A stretch of DNA of 7,983 nucleotides from an uncultured Lachnospiraceae bacterium (GCA_949346185.1 CASGVX010000091.1:1-7983); one strand, 5' to 3'; shown: positions 1 through 6,313, counted from the first letter of the stretch. Translations and numbers: made by a program. Notes: generated from the letters alone by a model not told the origin.

Positions 1-25
1 CTGGAGTGGGCAGGGAAGTATACAT
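1..25 (-). CDS. Start of an unidentified gene running off the left edge
   Basis: On the minus strand an ATG at 25-23 is preceded by GGAGG (37-33) with a 7-base gap, a strong ribosome binding site. Only eight codons (M-Y-T-S-L-P-T-P) fall in the window, so nothing can be said about function. A second open frame starts with tandem ATGs at 63 and 60 (M-M-Q-Y-S-K-E-E) and is also open to the edge, but its Shine-Dalgarno match is weak. The duplicated leader ATG at 80-78, which starts the protease in the other copy, reads only M-N-G-N-S-Q before TGA here. It therefore does not support a second protease copy in that frame. Confidence 0.3.
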
Positions 26-67
26 AATTCATCCTCCATTTCTTCTTTAGAATACTGCATCATTGAC

Positions 68-336
68 TGTTACCATTCATAAAAATCCCAATACAGCAAC
101 AGAATCATGATGCCCATTCATGAAATTCCATCGCTTTCCAGAAAGCCTCACCCCCTTTCATTCGACAAGGTTCTTATCACAATGCCTTTACCCCGCTTTT
201 CTTCAATCCGGTTTTCTTCAAACGTTTCCGCATCTTCTTCAAGGAACCCTTCGGCACCTTCACCGTCAGTTTCTTAGACGTCCCCTTCCAGATTCCCTTC
301 CCGGAAAAGGTACAATTCTTAGACTTGATTTTTACG
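68..336 (-). repeat. Copy 1 of a duplicated LRR 3' end plus gene leader
   Basis: This segment is homologous to 1927-2130. Both copies hold, in minus-strand order, the last ~50 codons of an LRR gene, a short spacer with a GAATGxAAAGGGG stretch, and a leader ending in ATGAATGGTAACA. Identical blocks include the 18 bases at 68-85 and the 17-base block GCATCTTCTTCAAGGAA near 230. Copy 1 has about 55 extra bases in the spacer (roughly 91-147), which include a second ATGAATGG-like sequence near 115-121, so the spacer itself contains a smaller repeat. The LRR coding part is intact in this copy. Confidence 0.8.
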
Positions 337-1100
337 GTGGTCAGCTTCTTACAGTTCCTGAATGCATTGCTGTCAATCTCCTTTACATTCTTGCCCACCG
401 TCACAGTCTTTAACTTCTTCATTCCCTTGAAGGCATTCTTCTGTATACCCACGACTTTGTAAACTTTCCTTGCTATGGTCACCGTATCGGGGATATTGAG
501 GCTTTTTCTAGACTTTTCAGTGCTATCCACATTAATCACGGTTACTTCCCGTTCTGTATCCGTCTTTTTTGTGACAGTATATCTGAACGGAGTAATTGCC
601 CATGGTCGCCCCACAATGGGATATTGCGTCATTTCTGTCGTAAAACAAGCCTTGCCATCTCTTTCAGCAGTACGAACCTCCAATTCCTGGTCATACAGCT
701 GGTCAAGCACTTTCCTGGAAATCCCTATTTCAGCACATACAAATACACCATCCGGATCTTTGTAGCACCGGGGGCAATCTTTAAAAACATCCTTGCCCAG
801 ATTTTCTACACTTTTAGGCAGAAAGATATATCGAAGATTCACACACCCTGCAAAAGCTTCCCTGCCTATGGTTTTCACTCCATCAGCAACTACCACTCGG
901 GTAATCTTTGTATTATTAGCATACGCTCGATCCGGAATAGCCGTAAGCCCCTCCAGGGTGAGCAGATGACCTTCATTCCCCTTTTCCAAACTCCTAACGG
1001 TTTCTTTACTACTGTCATATACATCTGTAGCCATGGCAGACTGCAAATTAATTTGAAAAAGTAAAAATACCACTAATAATATTGAAAAAAATCTTTTCAT
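177..1100 (-). CDS. Secreted BspA-type leucine-rich repeat protein
   Basis: A 307-residue protein of the LRR_5 (BspA-like) class. It begins with a signal peptide: M-K-R, a hydrophobic run of about 15 residues, then a likely cleavage near A-M-A at about residue 24. Two LRR blocks are visible. One lies at about residues 45-110 (repeats of the form x-V-K-T-I-G-x-x-A-F-A-G-C). The other lies at about 205-265 (A-F-K-G-M-K-K-L and A-F-R-N-C-K-K-L). A non-repeat stretch separates them, and the C-terminal 40 residues are very rich in lysine and arginine. No sortase motif or transmembrane anchor is seen; the basic tail might bind wall polymers, which is inference. The ATG at 1100 is preferred over the TTG one codon earlier because the AAGGGGGG site then sits 6 bases away. 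It follows the protease gene by 17 bases, so the two are probably cotranscribed. BspA-like proteins are generally surface or secreted binding proteins; the ligand is unknown. Confidence 0.85.
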   Translation of the reverse strand: MKRFFSILLVVFLLFQINLQSAMATDVYDSSKETVRSLEKGNEGHLLTLEGLTAIPDRAYANNTKITRVVVADGVKTIGREAFAGCVNLRYIFLPKSVENLGKDVFKDCPRCYKDPDGVFVCAEIGISRKVLDQLYDQELEVRTAERDGKACFTTEMTQYPIVGRPWAITPFRYTVTKKTDTEREVTVINVDSTEKSRKSLNIPDTVTIARKVYKVVGIQKNAFKGMKKLKTVTVGKNVKEIDSNAFRNCKKLTTVKIKSKNCTFSGKGIWKGTSKKLTVKVPKGSLKKMRKRLKKTGLKKSGVKAL

Positions 1101-1117
1101 CAATATCCCCCCTTCTT

Positions 1118-1939
1118 CTAATATGGATATATTTCCATTTGATCAACGATATTGCTTGCTTTTACAAAACTGGAATTAGGATTTTCAGGCTTGCTATCAT
1201 TACCCCTGCAAACAGAAATCCCTGCAATCACATATGCTCCATTGACATCCATATAAACCAGACCGCCACTGTCTCCTCTGTCAGAATAATAATTTGCATT
1301 TACATAGTCTGAAAATGTTATTACCGAACCTCCATCAACCTCCGGATAATATGCCTTGCAACTAGGAGAAATTATCTCCCCCATGGTTAATCCAGTCTTC
1401 ATTCCCACTTTATACACTTTCTGTTTAGGACATAAATTTCCAGTGACACAGTATCCCGCTTTCAAAGAACTTCCACTGAATTTGATCGTATTTGAAACAT
1501 CAAAGCTATCACTTGTTCTCTGTACAAAACTTGCGTCCAAGTTCCCTCCAAACCTTCTTTTCACAAATTTTCCAAATTTATGTCCACCTGAGGTTTCTGC
1601 CTTATCACCCACTCTGTTACCATGACCAGCCGTCACCAACCCTTCTGTGTAATTTCCCGCATTATTTATCCGCCATCCTCTCCATCCAATAGAATAGCTA
1701 CTAGTAGGATTACTAATATACCCACCTGGCTTCAAGTCGGTTTTAGATGGTTCAACCTCCATTTTTTCAAATCGAATGCAAGGATGGTCACAGATTTCTG
1801 CTCGAAACTCTTTTTCATAGGACAAATCTCTCATCTTCACTTCCACTACATTTTCTATTTCATTCACGCATATCATCGACATCACTTCTATATATTTTGT
1901 GCCAACAATTGCATCTCCAATCTTATTGTTACCATTCAT
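1118..1939 (-). CDS. Trypsin-fold serine protease, N-terminally truncated
   Basis: A 273-residue protein of the chymotrypsin/streptogrisin-like S1 fold. The catalytic triad can be read directly: His106 in T-A-G-H-G, Asp135 in N-L-D-A-S-F-V, and Ser224 in R-G-D-S-G-G. The mature domain probably begins near residue 72 (G-G-Y-I), which is typical of propeptide-activated bacterial proteases. Residues about 20-65 (N-V-V-E-V-K-M-R-D-L-S and following) look like the end of such a propeptide. No signal peptide is present, and the frame is closed by a TGA just upstream of the ATG, so the usual secretion signal and first part of the propeptide are missing. The truncation point coincides with the end of the duplicated leader (1927-1939). 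The ribosome binding site is AGGGG, 5 bases from the ATG. The LRR gene follows in the same operon. The core is intact, but whether the product is exported or folds without the full propeptide is doubtful. Confidence 0.8.
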   Translation of the reverse strand: MNGNNKIGDAIVGTKYIEVMSMICVNEIENVVEVKMRDLSYEKEFRAEICDHPCIRFEKMEVEPSKTDLKPGGYISNPTSSYSIGWRGWRINNAGNYTEGLVTAGHGNRVGDKAETSGGHKFGKFVKRRFGGNLDASFVQRTSDSFDVSNTIKFSGSSLKAGYCVTGNLCPKQKVYKVGMKTGLTMGEIISPSCKAYYPEVDGGSVITFSDYVNANYYSDRGDSGGLVYMDVNGAYVIAGISVCRGNDSKPENPNSSFVKASNIVDQMEIYPY

Positions 1940-2130
1940 AAAAACCCCTACAAAGCATCACCCCTTTCCATTCGACAAGCACTTTATTTCATCGCCCTTA
2001 TCAAGCTTTTCTTCAAACGCTTCTGCATCTTCTTCAAGGAATCCTTCGGTACTTTCACCGTGAATTTCTTAAATGTGTCCTGCTAGACACCCTTCCCCAA
2101 AAAGGCACAATTTTAGACTTGATTTTCACG
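1927..2130 (-). repeat. Copy 2 of the duplicated LRR 3' end plus gene leader
   Basis: Homologous to 68-336 but about 55 bases shorter in the spacer. It covers the 3' end of a decayed LRR gene, the spacer, and the leader and first codons of the protease gene. The first 13 bases of the protease gene (ATGAATGGTAACA) lie inside the repeat. Homology to copy 1 stops right after them on one side and at about 2130 on the other. Confidence 0.8.
1984..2130 (-). pseudogene. Remnant 3' end of a second LRR protein gene
   Basis: On the minus strand this reads F-T-V-K-V-P-K-D-S-L-K-K-M-Q-K-R-L-K-K and ends at TAA (1986-1984). It matches the C-terminal tail of the LRR protein at 177-1100 (L-T-V-K-V-P-K-G-S-L-K-K-M-R-K-R). 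Further upstream the match to K-I-K-S-K-N-C-T-F-S-G-K-G survives only if frames are changed. There are small deletions near 2080-2115, so the reading frame is broken. Beyond 2130 no LRR coding sequence remains. It is the ghost of an LRR gene that once lay upstream of the protease. Confidence 0.8.
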
Positions 2131-2453
2131 CTATCCGCATATATTTTGTTGTAATGACTGCAACCTCAACCTACTTTTTTCTATTTTATTCCTTTTTTGT
2201 CATATTGTTCATCCGCTGTCAATCTAATTCCTTTATACAATTATATCATTTTACATAAGAATAAACTACAATAAAAATGGGATTAGTCCAAATAATATAT
2301 CATTTTCTTATTTTTCATTCTCAACGACGCTAATCACAGTAACCTCTTAGCAAATCCTTAACAGAATAGAACAGGATGACAGATACGATGCAGCATTCTA
2401 ATCGGACATTTCCGAAATCATAAGTTCAGCCTAGTGTACTGACACATTTATAT
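2131..2453. other. AT-rich intergenic region without a gene
   Basis: About 320 bases, strongly AT-rich between 2160 and 2320. No convincing gene is seen on either strand. It holds the probable minus-strand promoter at 2240-2268. Downstream of that promoter there is an AAAGGA site followed by a TTG-initiated minus-strand frame of about 13 codons (T-A-D-E-Q-Y-D-K-K, start near 2220) that stops quickly. This could be the residual beginning of the lost LRR or protease gene. The part nearest 2453 shows no receiver-domain coding for the response-regulator remnant that follows. Confidence 0.5.
2240..2268 (-). promoter_or_regulatory. Probable vegetative promoter for the protease-LRR operon
   Basis: On the minus strand there is a perfect extended -10 element, TGATATAAT (2248-2240). 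The hexamer 17 bases upstream (TAGTTT, 2268-2263) is a poor -35, which an extended -10 can compensate for. It points toward the protease gene, whose start lies about 300 bases downstream across the LRR remnant. No better promoter was found closer. Confidence 0.4.
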
Positions 2454-2732
2454 CTAGGGGACCAGCGAGATGCATTGTCGGCGGACGTGACGCTCAATCT
2501 TGCAGATAAAACAGCAGTCATCGACGGAAAGCCCATGGAACTGCCTGCAAAGGAATTTGAACTGTTAGCGCTTCTGATGGAGAATCAGGGCAAAGTTCTG
2601 AAAAAAGAGTACCTGTTTGGCACTGTCTGGGGCAGTGACAGCGAATCGGAGCTGCAAACGCTCCATGTGCATATCAACCGCCTTCGCCAGAAACTGGGTG
2701 TGAATTTCCTGTGTGAGAGTGCTTCTATATAA
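2454..2732 (+). pseudogene. OmpR/PhoB-type response regulator, DNA-binding domain remnant
   Basis: The frame encodes a winged-helix transcriptional regulatory domain of the OmpR/PhoB family (Trans_reg_C). It has a short linker (G-D-Q-R-D-A-L), the beta strands D-V-T-L-N-L and A-V-I-D-G-K-P, then L-P-A-K-E-F-E-L-L-A-L-L, and the recognition-helix region L-H-V-H-I-N-R-L-R-Q-K-L. The receiver domain that should precede it, with its phosphorylated aspartate, is absent. A TAA lies at 2421-2423 in frame and there is no ATG. The usual C-terminal hairpin (R-G-x-G-Y-R-F) is replaced by F-L-C-E-S-A-S-I and a stop. A TTG at 2475 has no ribosome binding site at a useful distance. Both ends are therefore lost. 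No partner histidine kinase is present nearby. Confidence 0.75.
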
Positions 2733-2816
2733 CGCTTGTTGTTAAAATGGTGTAAGGTTTGTATACGTTATTATGATATTTCTCCAAGCCTATCTATAGG
2801 TGCGTCAATTATTTTA

Positions 2817-3950
2817 TCAGATGACATAATACATTCCCGCATAAATGAGCCACATGGCTCGAAACAGGCGCATGATCTGCCATACCCCGATGCCTTGGAG
2901 GTTATATTCTGCCACTAGCCCGAATTTTGCCTGCATGCTTCTGGAATCCTCGAACCATACTTCGTGCTCCCTGCCATCTCTCACATAATTGAAGAAGGGG
3001 GACATGGCAGTTTCGTCAAAGAGGATGGGGACGTCATTTTCGATGGCAATCTGCACCGCTTCCACATTGCCTATAGTGACAGCCTTGCTTTCTCCCTGCA
3101 CATAGGGCAGGGTCCAGTCGTAGCCATAGTTTGGGATTCCCAGATTGATTTTTTCCGAGGGGATTTCTGTCAGGGCGTATTCCACCACTTGGCGTACCTT
3201 GTTCAGAGGAGCCACTGCCATGGCGGGGCCATAGGTATAGCCCCACTCGTAGGCCATGAGAAGGACTTCGTCTGCCGCTTCCCCCAGCCCCCGATAATCC
3301 TTGCCCTCATATAGCAGCCCTTTCTGGTCGGCAGAGGTCTTGGGAGCTAGGGCCACGCTGACAAATTTTTCTGCCTGATTCATGGCAGTACGCAATTCTG
3401 CTACAAATGCGGTGAACAGATCTCGGTCTTCTGCTAAGATATATTCAAAGTCTACATCTACGCCGCCATAGCCCTTTTCTTCCGTGAGATTCAGGAGTTG
3501 CTGAATCAGTTCGTTTTTTGCCGGAGGGTTTGTCAGGACGGAGTGAATCAGATTGTTGTTGAAGCGTCCGTCAGACCCTAGGGGCGTTAATACCAGCACG
3601 GGTGTGACGTTTACGCTCCGTGCTTCGGCTAGCATCCAGTCTTCTGAGATTAAGGGAGGGATGAGAGTGCCTTGGAGCGTGAATCCGTAGGAAAATATTA
3701 GCAGATTGGTGAGATAGGGCAGCGTCTGCTGCAAGACCCAGGGGCTGATAAAGGGGTAGGCATATCCGTTGGCAGTGACGATGCGTCTGTCTTCTGCTTC
3801 CTCCCCGCCGGGGATGAGGATAGCCTGCCCTACTGCCAGGCGGTAGGGGGCAGGTATCTGATTGGCGTAGGAGAGTTCCTCTGAGGTAGTGCCCTGCTGT
3901 TGCGCAATTTGGTCTATGGTGTCCCCGGGTTTTACGATATATATGGTCAT
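2817..3950 (-). CDS. LysM plus GH18 spore peptidoglycan hydrolase (SleL/YaaH type)
   Basis: A 377-residue protein. One LysM domain lies at residues 2-47 (I-Y-I-V-K-P-G-D-T to L-I-P-G-G), followed by a glycoside hydrolase family 18 domain at about 55-375. The GH18 catalytic motif DxDxE reads G-G-V-D-V-D-F-E-Y, with Asp165, Asp167 and the acid Glu169. This architecture is that of SleL/YaaH, cortical-fragment-lytic N-acetylglucosaminidases acting on muramic-lactam cortex during germination. Bacillus versions usually carry two LysM domains; this one has one. No signal peptide is present, as expected for an enzyme made in the mother cell and placed in the coat or cortex by LysM. The ATG at 3950 is chosen over an in-frame ATG at 3983 because AAGGAG lies 7 bases before it and the LysM begins at once. 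A sigma-E-like promoter lies 58 bases upstream. Confidence 0.85.
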   Translation of the reverse strand: MTIYIVKPGDTIDQIAQQQGTTSEELSYANQIPAPYRLAVGQAILIPGGEEAEDRRIVTANGYAYPFISPWVLQQTLPYLTNLLIFSYGFTLQGTLIPPLISEDWMLAEARSVNVTPVLVLTPLGSDGRFNNNLIHSVLTNPPAKNELIQQLLNLTEEKGYGGVDVDFEYILAEDRDLFTAFVAELRTAMNQAEKFVSVALAPKTSADQKGLLYEGKDYRGLGEAADEVLLMAYEWGYTYGPAMAVAPLNKVRQVVEYALTEIPSEKINLGIPNYGYDWTLPYVQGESKAVTIGNVEAVQIAIENDVPILFDETAMSPFFNYVRDGREHEVWFEDSRSMQAKFGLVAEYNLQGIGVWQIMRLFRAMWLIYAGMYYVI

Positions 3951-4007
3951 TTTGATGCTCCTTGGATTCTTCCGATGCTGCATGGGGGAAGAGAATTATT
4001 TTATTGT

Positions 4008-4036
4008 ATTGTATGAGGGGAAGAGGTGGCGTATTC
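4008..4036 (-). promoter_or_regulatory. Sigma-E-type (mother-cell) promoter of the LysM-GH18 gene
   Basis: On the minus strand GAATACG (4036-4030) and CATACAAT (4015-4008) are separated by exactly 14 bases. The known sigma-E consensus is about GHATATT, 14 bases, CATACAAT, so the -10 is perfect and the -35 matches in its first five bases. Transcription would start near 4001, giving a leader of about 50 bases. The Bacillus subtilis counterpart yaaH is sigma-E controlled. CATACAATA also fits the sigma-K -10 pattern, so late mother-cell expression is possible. Confidence 0.65.
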
Positions 4037-4102
4037 GCTGGGATTGCCGCAAACCTATGTGCAAGCACAATGATTCTGCTCTTTTTCTAGATATGATCGC
4101 GA

Positions 4103-4483
4103 ATGGCAGCAATCAATTTGATTTCCCTACTTTCTAACATATTAGGGGTGGACAAAAAACAAGTAGCGAATTATAATGAATTGTGCAACAAAGCTTCGCC
4201 TTCTATTTCTAATGCGATAAAAATTAGCGGGGCGTTGGGCGTGTCTATTGATAAGATTTTTCTTGATTTATCGGCGACGGAAGAAACCGCATATCCGCAG
4301 ACTATTCGCAGGGCATCGGTTTATCCCTCTATTTGGCATGAGAATAAAGCGGGGAATGCAATATCTGTTGATATGCTTGCAAAAGTTATTGAAAAGTTTT
4401 GCCATTTGCATTTTGATTTGGTGACAAAGGCATGGAATTTTACAGCATGTCATTTAATATATTGGCATGTGCACTTAAGTTAG
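4103..4483 (+). pseudogene. Degenerate Cro/CI (XRE) type regulator remnant
   Basis: The 126-codon frame has two stretches resembling helix-turn-helix regulators. Residues about 8-55 (S-N-I-L-G-V-D-K-K-Q-V-A-N-Y-N and P-S-I-S-N-A-I-K-I-S-G-A-L-G-V-S-I-D) resemble an XRE domain lacking its first helix. Residues about 75-108 (G-N-A-I-S-V-D-M-L-A-K-V-I-E-K-F) resemble the second half of another HTH of the same class. Between and after them the sequence is not recognisable. There is no ribosome binding site before the ATG at 4103 and the frame is closed by TGA at 4094, so no longer N-terminus exists. A fused, decayed remnant of one or two regulator genes is the best reading; a functional short protein is less likely. 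Confidence 0.5.
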
Positions 4484-4510
4484 AAGACACTGGAAAGGAA
4501 AGGTTTTTTT

Positions 4511-5380
4511 ATGAGAATAGATGATTTATTGAAGAAAAAGGAAGTCACCTTATCGCTGGAGGTGTTTCCGCCTAAGACAACCACTGCATTTGAAAATGTG
4601 AATAGGGCTGTGAAGGATATTGCCGCACTGAAGCCGGATTTCATGAGCGTGACTTACGGTGCGGGCGGCGGAACGAGTGCCCATACCGTGCAGATTGCCA
4701 AGGATATCAAGGATGCCTATGGTGTAAATTCCATGGCGCATCTGACCTGCGTATCCTCCACGAAGGAGACGGTGGAGGAACAGATTCAGTTGATGAGGGA
4801 GGCGGGCATAGAGAATATCCTGGCATTGCGGGGGGATATTCCGGATTCCTCAGAATTTCCGCTGCCAGAGCAGTTTCACCATGCGGTGGAACTGGTGCGG
4901 GAGATTAAGGAGGTGGCTCCGGAGATGTGCATTGGCGGGGCCTGTTATCCGGAAGGCCATCCTGAGGCTTCCAGCAAGGGAGAGGATATCCGCCATATCA
5001 AGGAGAAGGTGGAGGCGGGTTGCGAATTTCTTACCACCCAGATGTTTTTTGACAACAGCATTTTTTACAATTATATGTACCGACTGCGGGAGGCGGGAGT
5101 GATGGTTCCCGTTATTGCAGGAATTATGCCTATCACCAGAAAGAATCAGGTGGAGCGGAGCATTCAGCTGTCTGGCAGCTGCGTTCCGGCAAGATTCAAG
5201 GCCATTGTCGATTGGTTTGGAGATGAGCCGGCGAAGATGAAGCAGGCGGGGATTGCTTATGCCACAGATCAGATGATTGACCTGATTGCCAATGGCATTT
5301 CCCATATTCATGTGTATACCATGAATGATCCTCAGGTTGCGGCGGGGATTATGAATAATCTGTCTGCAATACTGCGCTAG
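4511..5380 (+). CDS. metF: Methylenetetrahydrofolate reductase
   Basis: A 289-residue TIM-barrel flavoprotein of normal family length. It reduces 5,10-methylene-tetrahydrofolate to 5-methyl-tetrahydrofolate, feeding methionine synthesis and, in acetogens, the methyl branch of the Wood-Ljungdahl pathway. Visible landmarks are Glu17 in S-L-E-V-F-P-P-K (the catalytic glutamate of the family), V-T-Y-G-A-G-G-G at 47-54, Asp109 in L-R-G-D-I-P, Y-P-E-G-H-P at 146-151, Q-M-F-F-D at 177-181, and P-V-I-A-G-I-M-P-I at 200-208. The start has GGAAAGG followed by 7 T residues before ATG, an acceptable ribosome binding site. No T-box or S-adenosylmethionine riboswitch was recognised upstream, and no clear promoter. 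There is no metH or zinc-finger partner gene in the window. The long hairpin at 5476-5564 lies downstream. Confidence 0.95.
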   Translation: MRIDDLLKKKEVTLSLEVFPPKTTTAFENVNRAVKDIAALKPDFMSVTYGAGGGTSAHTVQIAKDIKDAYGVNSMAHLTCVSSTKETVEEQIQLMREAGIENILALRGDIPDSSEFPLPEQFHHAVELVREIKEVAPEMCIGGACYPEGHPEASSKGEDIRHIKEKVEAGCEFLTTQMFFDNSIFYNYMYRLREAGVMVPVIAGIMPITRKNQVERSIQLSGSCVPARFKAIVDWFGDEPAKMKQAGIAYATDQMIDLIANGISHIHVYTMNDPQVAAGIMNNLSAILR

Positions 5381-5472
5381 TGTATCATTGATATTCAGTT
5401 AAACCTCTCGGTATATTTTTGTATTGAACTTCTTTGGTTTTGGATTGTAGTATGGGACGGCGGAGGTAATAA

Positions 5473-5496
5473 ATGAAAAAGAGGCAAAACGGATGA
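5473..5496 (+). other. Seven-codon micro-ORF with a strong ribosome binding site
   Basis: GGAGGT at 5462-5467 is followed, 6 bases after GGAGG, by ATG and the codons M-K-K-R-Q-N-G, then TGA. The micro-ORF runs into the left arm of the hairpin at 5476-5564. Such an arrangement is seen in leader peptides of attenuators, but no plus-strand gene follows. It may be chance or the start of a lost gene. Confidence 0.25.
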
Positions 5497-5564
5497 TTGC
5501 CGAAATCCTTCCTAGGCAGATGAAAATCTGCTTGAGAAGGATGCCAATCCGACTGCCTCTTTTT
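5476..5564. terminator. Long imperfect hairpin between convergent genes
   Basis: An 89-base nearly symmetrical inverted repeat. The outer stem is 11 perfect pairs (5476-5486 with 5554-5564, AAAAAGAGGCA/TGCCTCTTTTT). Then come CGGAT/ATCCG (5490-5494 with 5547-5551), ATCCTTC/GAAGGAT (5505-5511 with 5536-5542), and a top stem GCAGAT/ATCTGC closed by a GAAA tetraloop (5522-5525). The A and T tracts at the two ends mean it ends in a T run on either strand. That fits a bidirectional intrinsic terminator for metF (plus) and the 94-residue gene (minus). It is much longer than a usual terminator, so a small mobile repeat or a structured RNA is also possible. Confidence 0.55.
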
Positions 5565-5618
5565 AACTGATAAAAAAATGCTCGAAATGTGGCAGTACAC
5601 CAACAAGAATTTTCTGCT

Positions 5619-5903
5619 TTAAGAATGCGAGAGACGCTCCGCATAGGATTTTGTCACAGTTTCTGCATATTCCTGAAAGACGGAGACAATGGCATCGATG
5701 CGATCCTGAGAAAGCTTCTGCACTAGGAGGGCTCCGATCGCAATATACAGACCATCTTTTTCCTCGTATAAATATTTTTCATTGATTAATGGGCTTTCCA
5801 AGGGATAACCCGTCACTTGCTCGAATGCAGAGTAAAAATCTAGCAGTTCTTTTTGGGATATTTGATTTACCAAAGCTCGGATTTCCATTTCGCCTCTATC
5901 CAT
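5619..5903 (-). CDS. Hypothetical 94-residue protein
   Basis: I do not recognise this family. The protein is small, acidic and soluble, with no signal peptide, membrane segment or cysteine. It looks mainly helical: residues 5-25 (I-R-A-L-V-N-Q-I-S-Q-K-E-L-L) and 62-90 (Q-D-R-I-D-A-I-V-S-V-F-Q-E-Y) flank a central stretch with G-Y-P-L and Y-I-A-I-G-A. The start has AGAGGA 6 bases before ATG. It follows the zincin-like gene by 41 bases on the same strand and is probably cotranscribed, so a partner role is possible but not shown. A hairpin terminator follows it. It is intact and has coding-like composition. Confidence 0.65.
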   Translation of the reverse strand: MDRGEMEIRALVNQISQKELLDFYSAFEQVTGYPLESPLINEKYLYEEKDGLYIAIGALLVQKLSQDRIDAIVSVFQEYAETVTKSYAERLSHS

Positions 5904-5944
5904 AAGTGTTCCTCTTCTTTCTGTTTATTGTGGTTGCTATTCGG

Positions 5945-6313
5945 CTAAGTGCCAAGATTGATATTTTGCCCTGAGACGCTGGCGGCATCTTGGATTTTGA
6001 ACGCCTGGCCGTAGGGGTTTTCTTCATTGTATCGAATCTGGGTAGTAGTCTCGCCGCCAGCCACATATGTTCTGCCGCATTCCGGGCAGGAGGCGGTTTG
6101 GATGCGCACGCTGGCCTGGATCACTTCTCCATTTCCTTGGCTCGCCTGCTTGTAGGCGTTGCTGACATGTTCCTGTTCGTGAGCCATTACGGCTGAAGCG
6201 GAAGCTCCCGGAGAAATATGGGAGGGAGATTTAAAAGAGACATTTTCATCTGAACCATCCTGATAGGAACGGTTTTTGCATGTCTGGCATTCAATCTGGC
6301 CGCTGCGCTCCAT
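5945..6313 (-). CDS. Small zincin-like putative metallopeptidase, main part
   Basis: A 122-residue frame with a H-E-x-x-H zinc-protease motif in A-V-M-A-H-E-Q-E-H-V-S-N-A-Y (His45, Glu46, His49). Two CxxC pairs, C-Q-T-C at 9-12 and C-P-E-C at 76-79, could bind a structural zinc. The stretch Y-Q-D-G-S-D-E-N-V-S-F-K-S-P followed by H-E-Q-E-H-V resembles what I recall of SprA-related putative metallopeptidases; this is from memory and unverified. No substrate is known. There is no signal peptide. The ATG at 6313 has no good ribosome binding site. It directly follows an in-frame TAA that ends the 27-codon frame 6397-6314, so it is probably the larger piece of a gene split by a nonsense change. 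Reinitiation at TAA-ATG could still yield this product. Confidence 0.65.
   Translation of the reverse strand: MERSGQIECQTCKNRSYQDGSDENVSFKSPSHISPGASASAVMAHEQEHVSNAYKQASQGNGEVIQASVRIQTASCPECGRTYVAGGETTTQIRYNEENPYGQAFKIQDAASVSGQNINLGT

Noticed and set aside
120..1312. Several plus-strand frames of 76-146 codons antisense to the LRR and protease genes
   Set aside because: They lack ribosome binding sites, give cysteine-, serine- and phenylalanine-rich low-quality peptides, and mirror well-supported minus-strand genes.
2754..2835. Plus-strand stretch reading D-I-S-P-S-L-S-I-G-A-S-I-I-L-S-D-D, resembling the end of a GGDEF domain
   Set aside because: The similarity covers only about 15 residues, the following A-D-x-A-L-Y-x-A-K segment is absent, and the frame runs antisense into the spore hydrolase gene. 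Too weak to annotate.
3571..4068. 165-codon minus-strand frame overlapping the LysM-GH18 gene
   Set aside because: It is an alternative frame of the same strand over the LysM and GH18 N-terminus; the proline- and arginine-rich peptide matches no family.
4300..4510. Possible T-box or S-adenosylmethionine riboswitch before metF
   Set aside because: No T-box core sequence, riboswitch stem pattern or terminator was found in the leader.
4850..5311. 153-codon minus-strand frame inside metF
   Set aside because: Antisense to an unmistakable metF with all family motifs; histidine- and asparagine-rich shadow peptide.
5385..5644. Two minus-strand frames of 73 and 81 codons across the hairpin
   Set aside because: They cross the inverted repeat, have no ribosome binding site, and overlap the end of the 94-residue gene.
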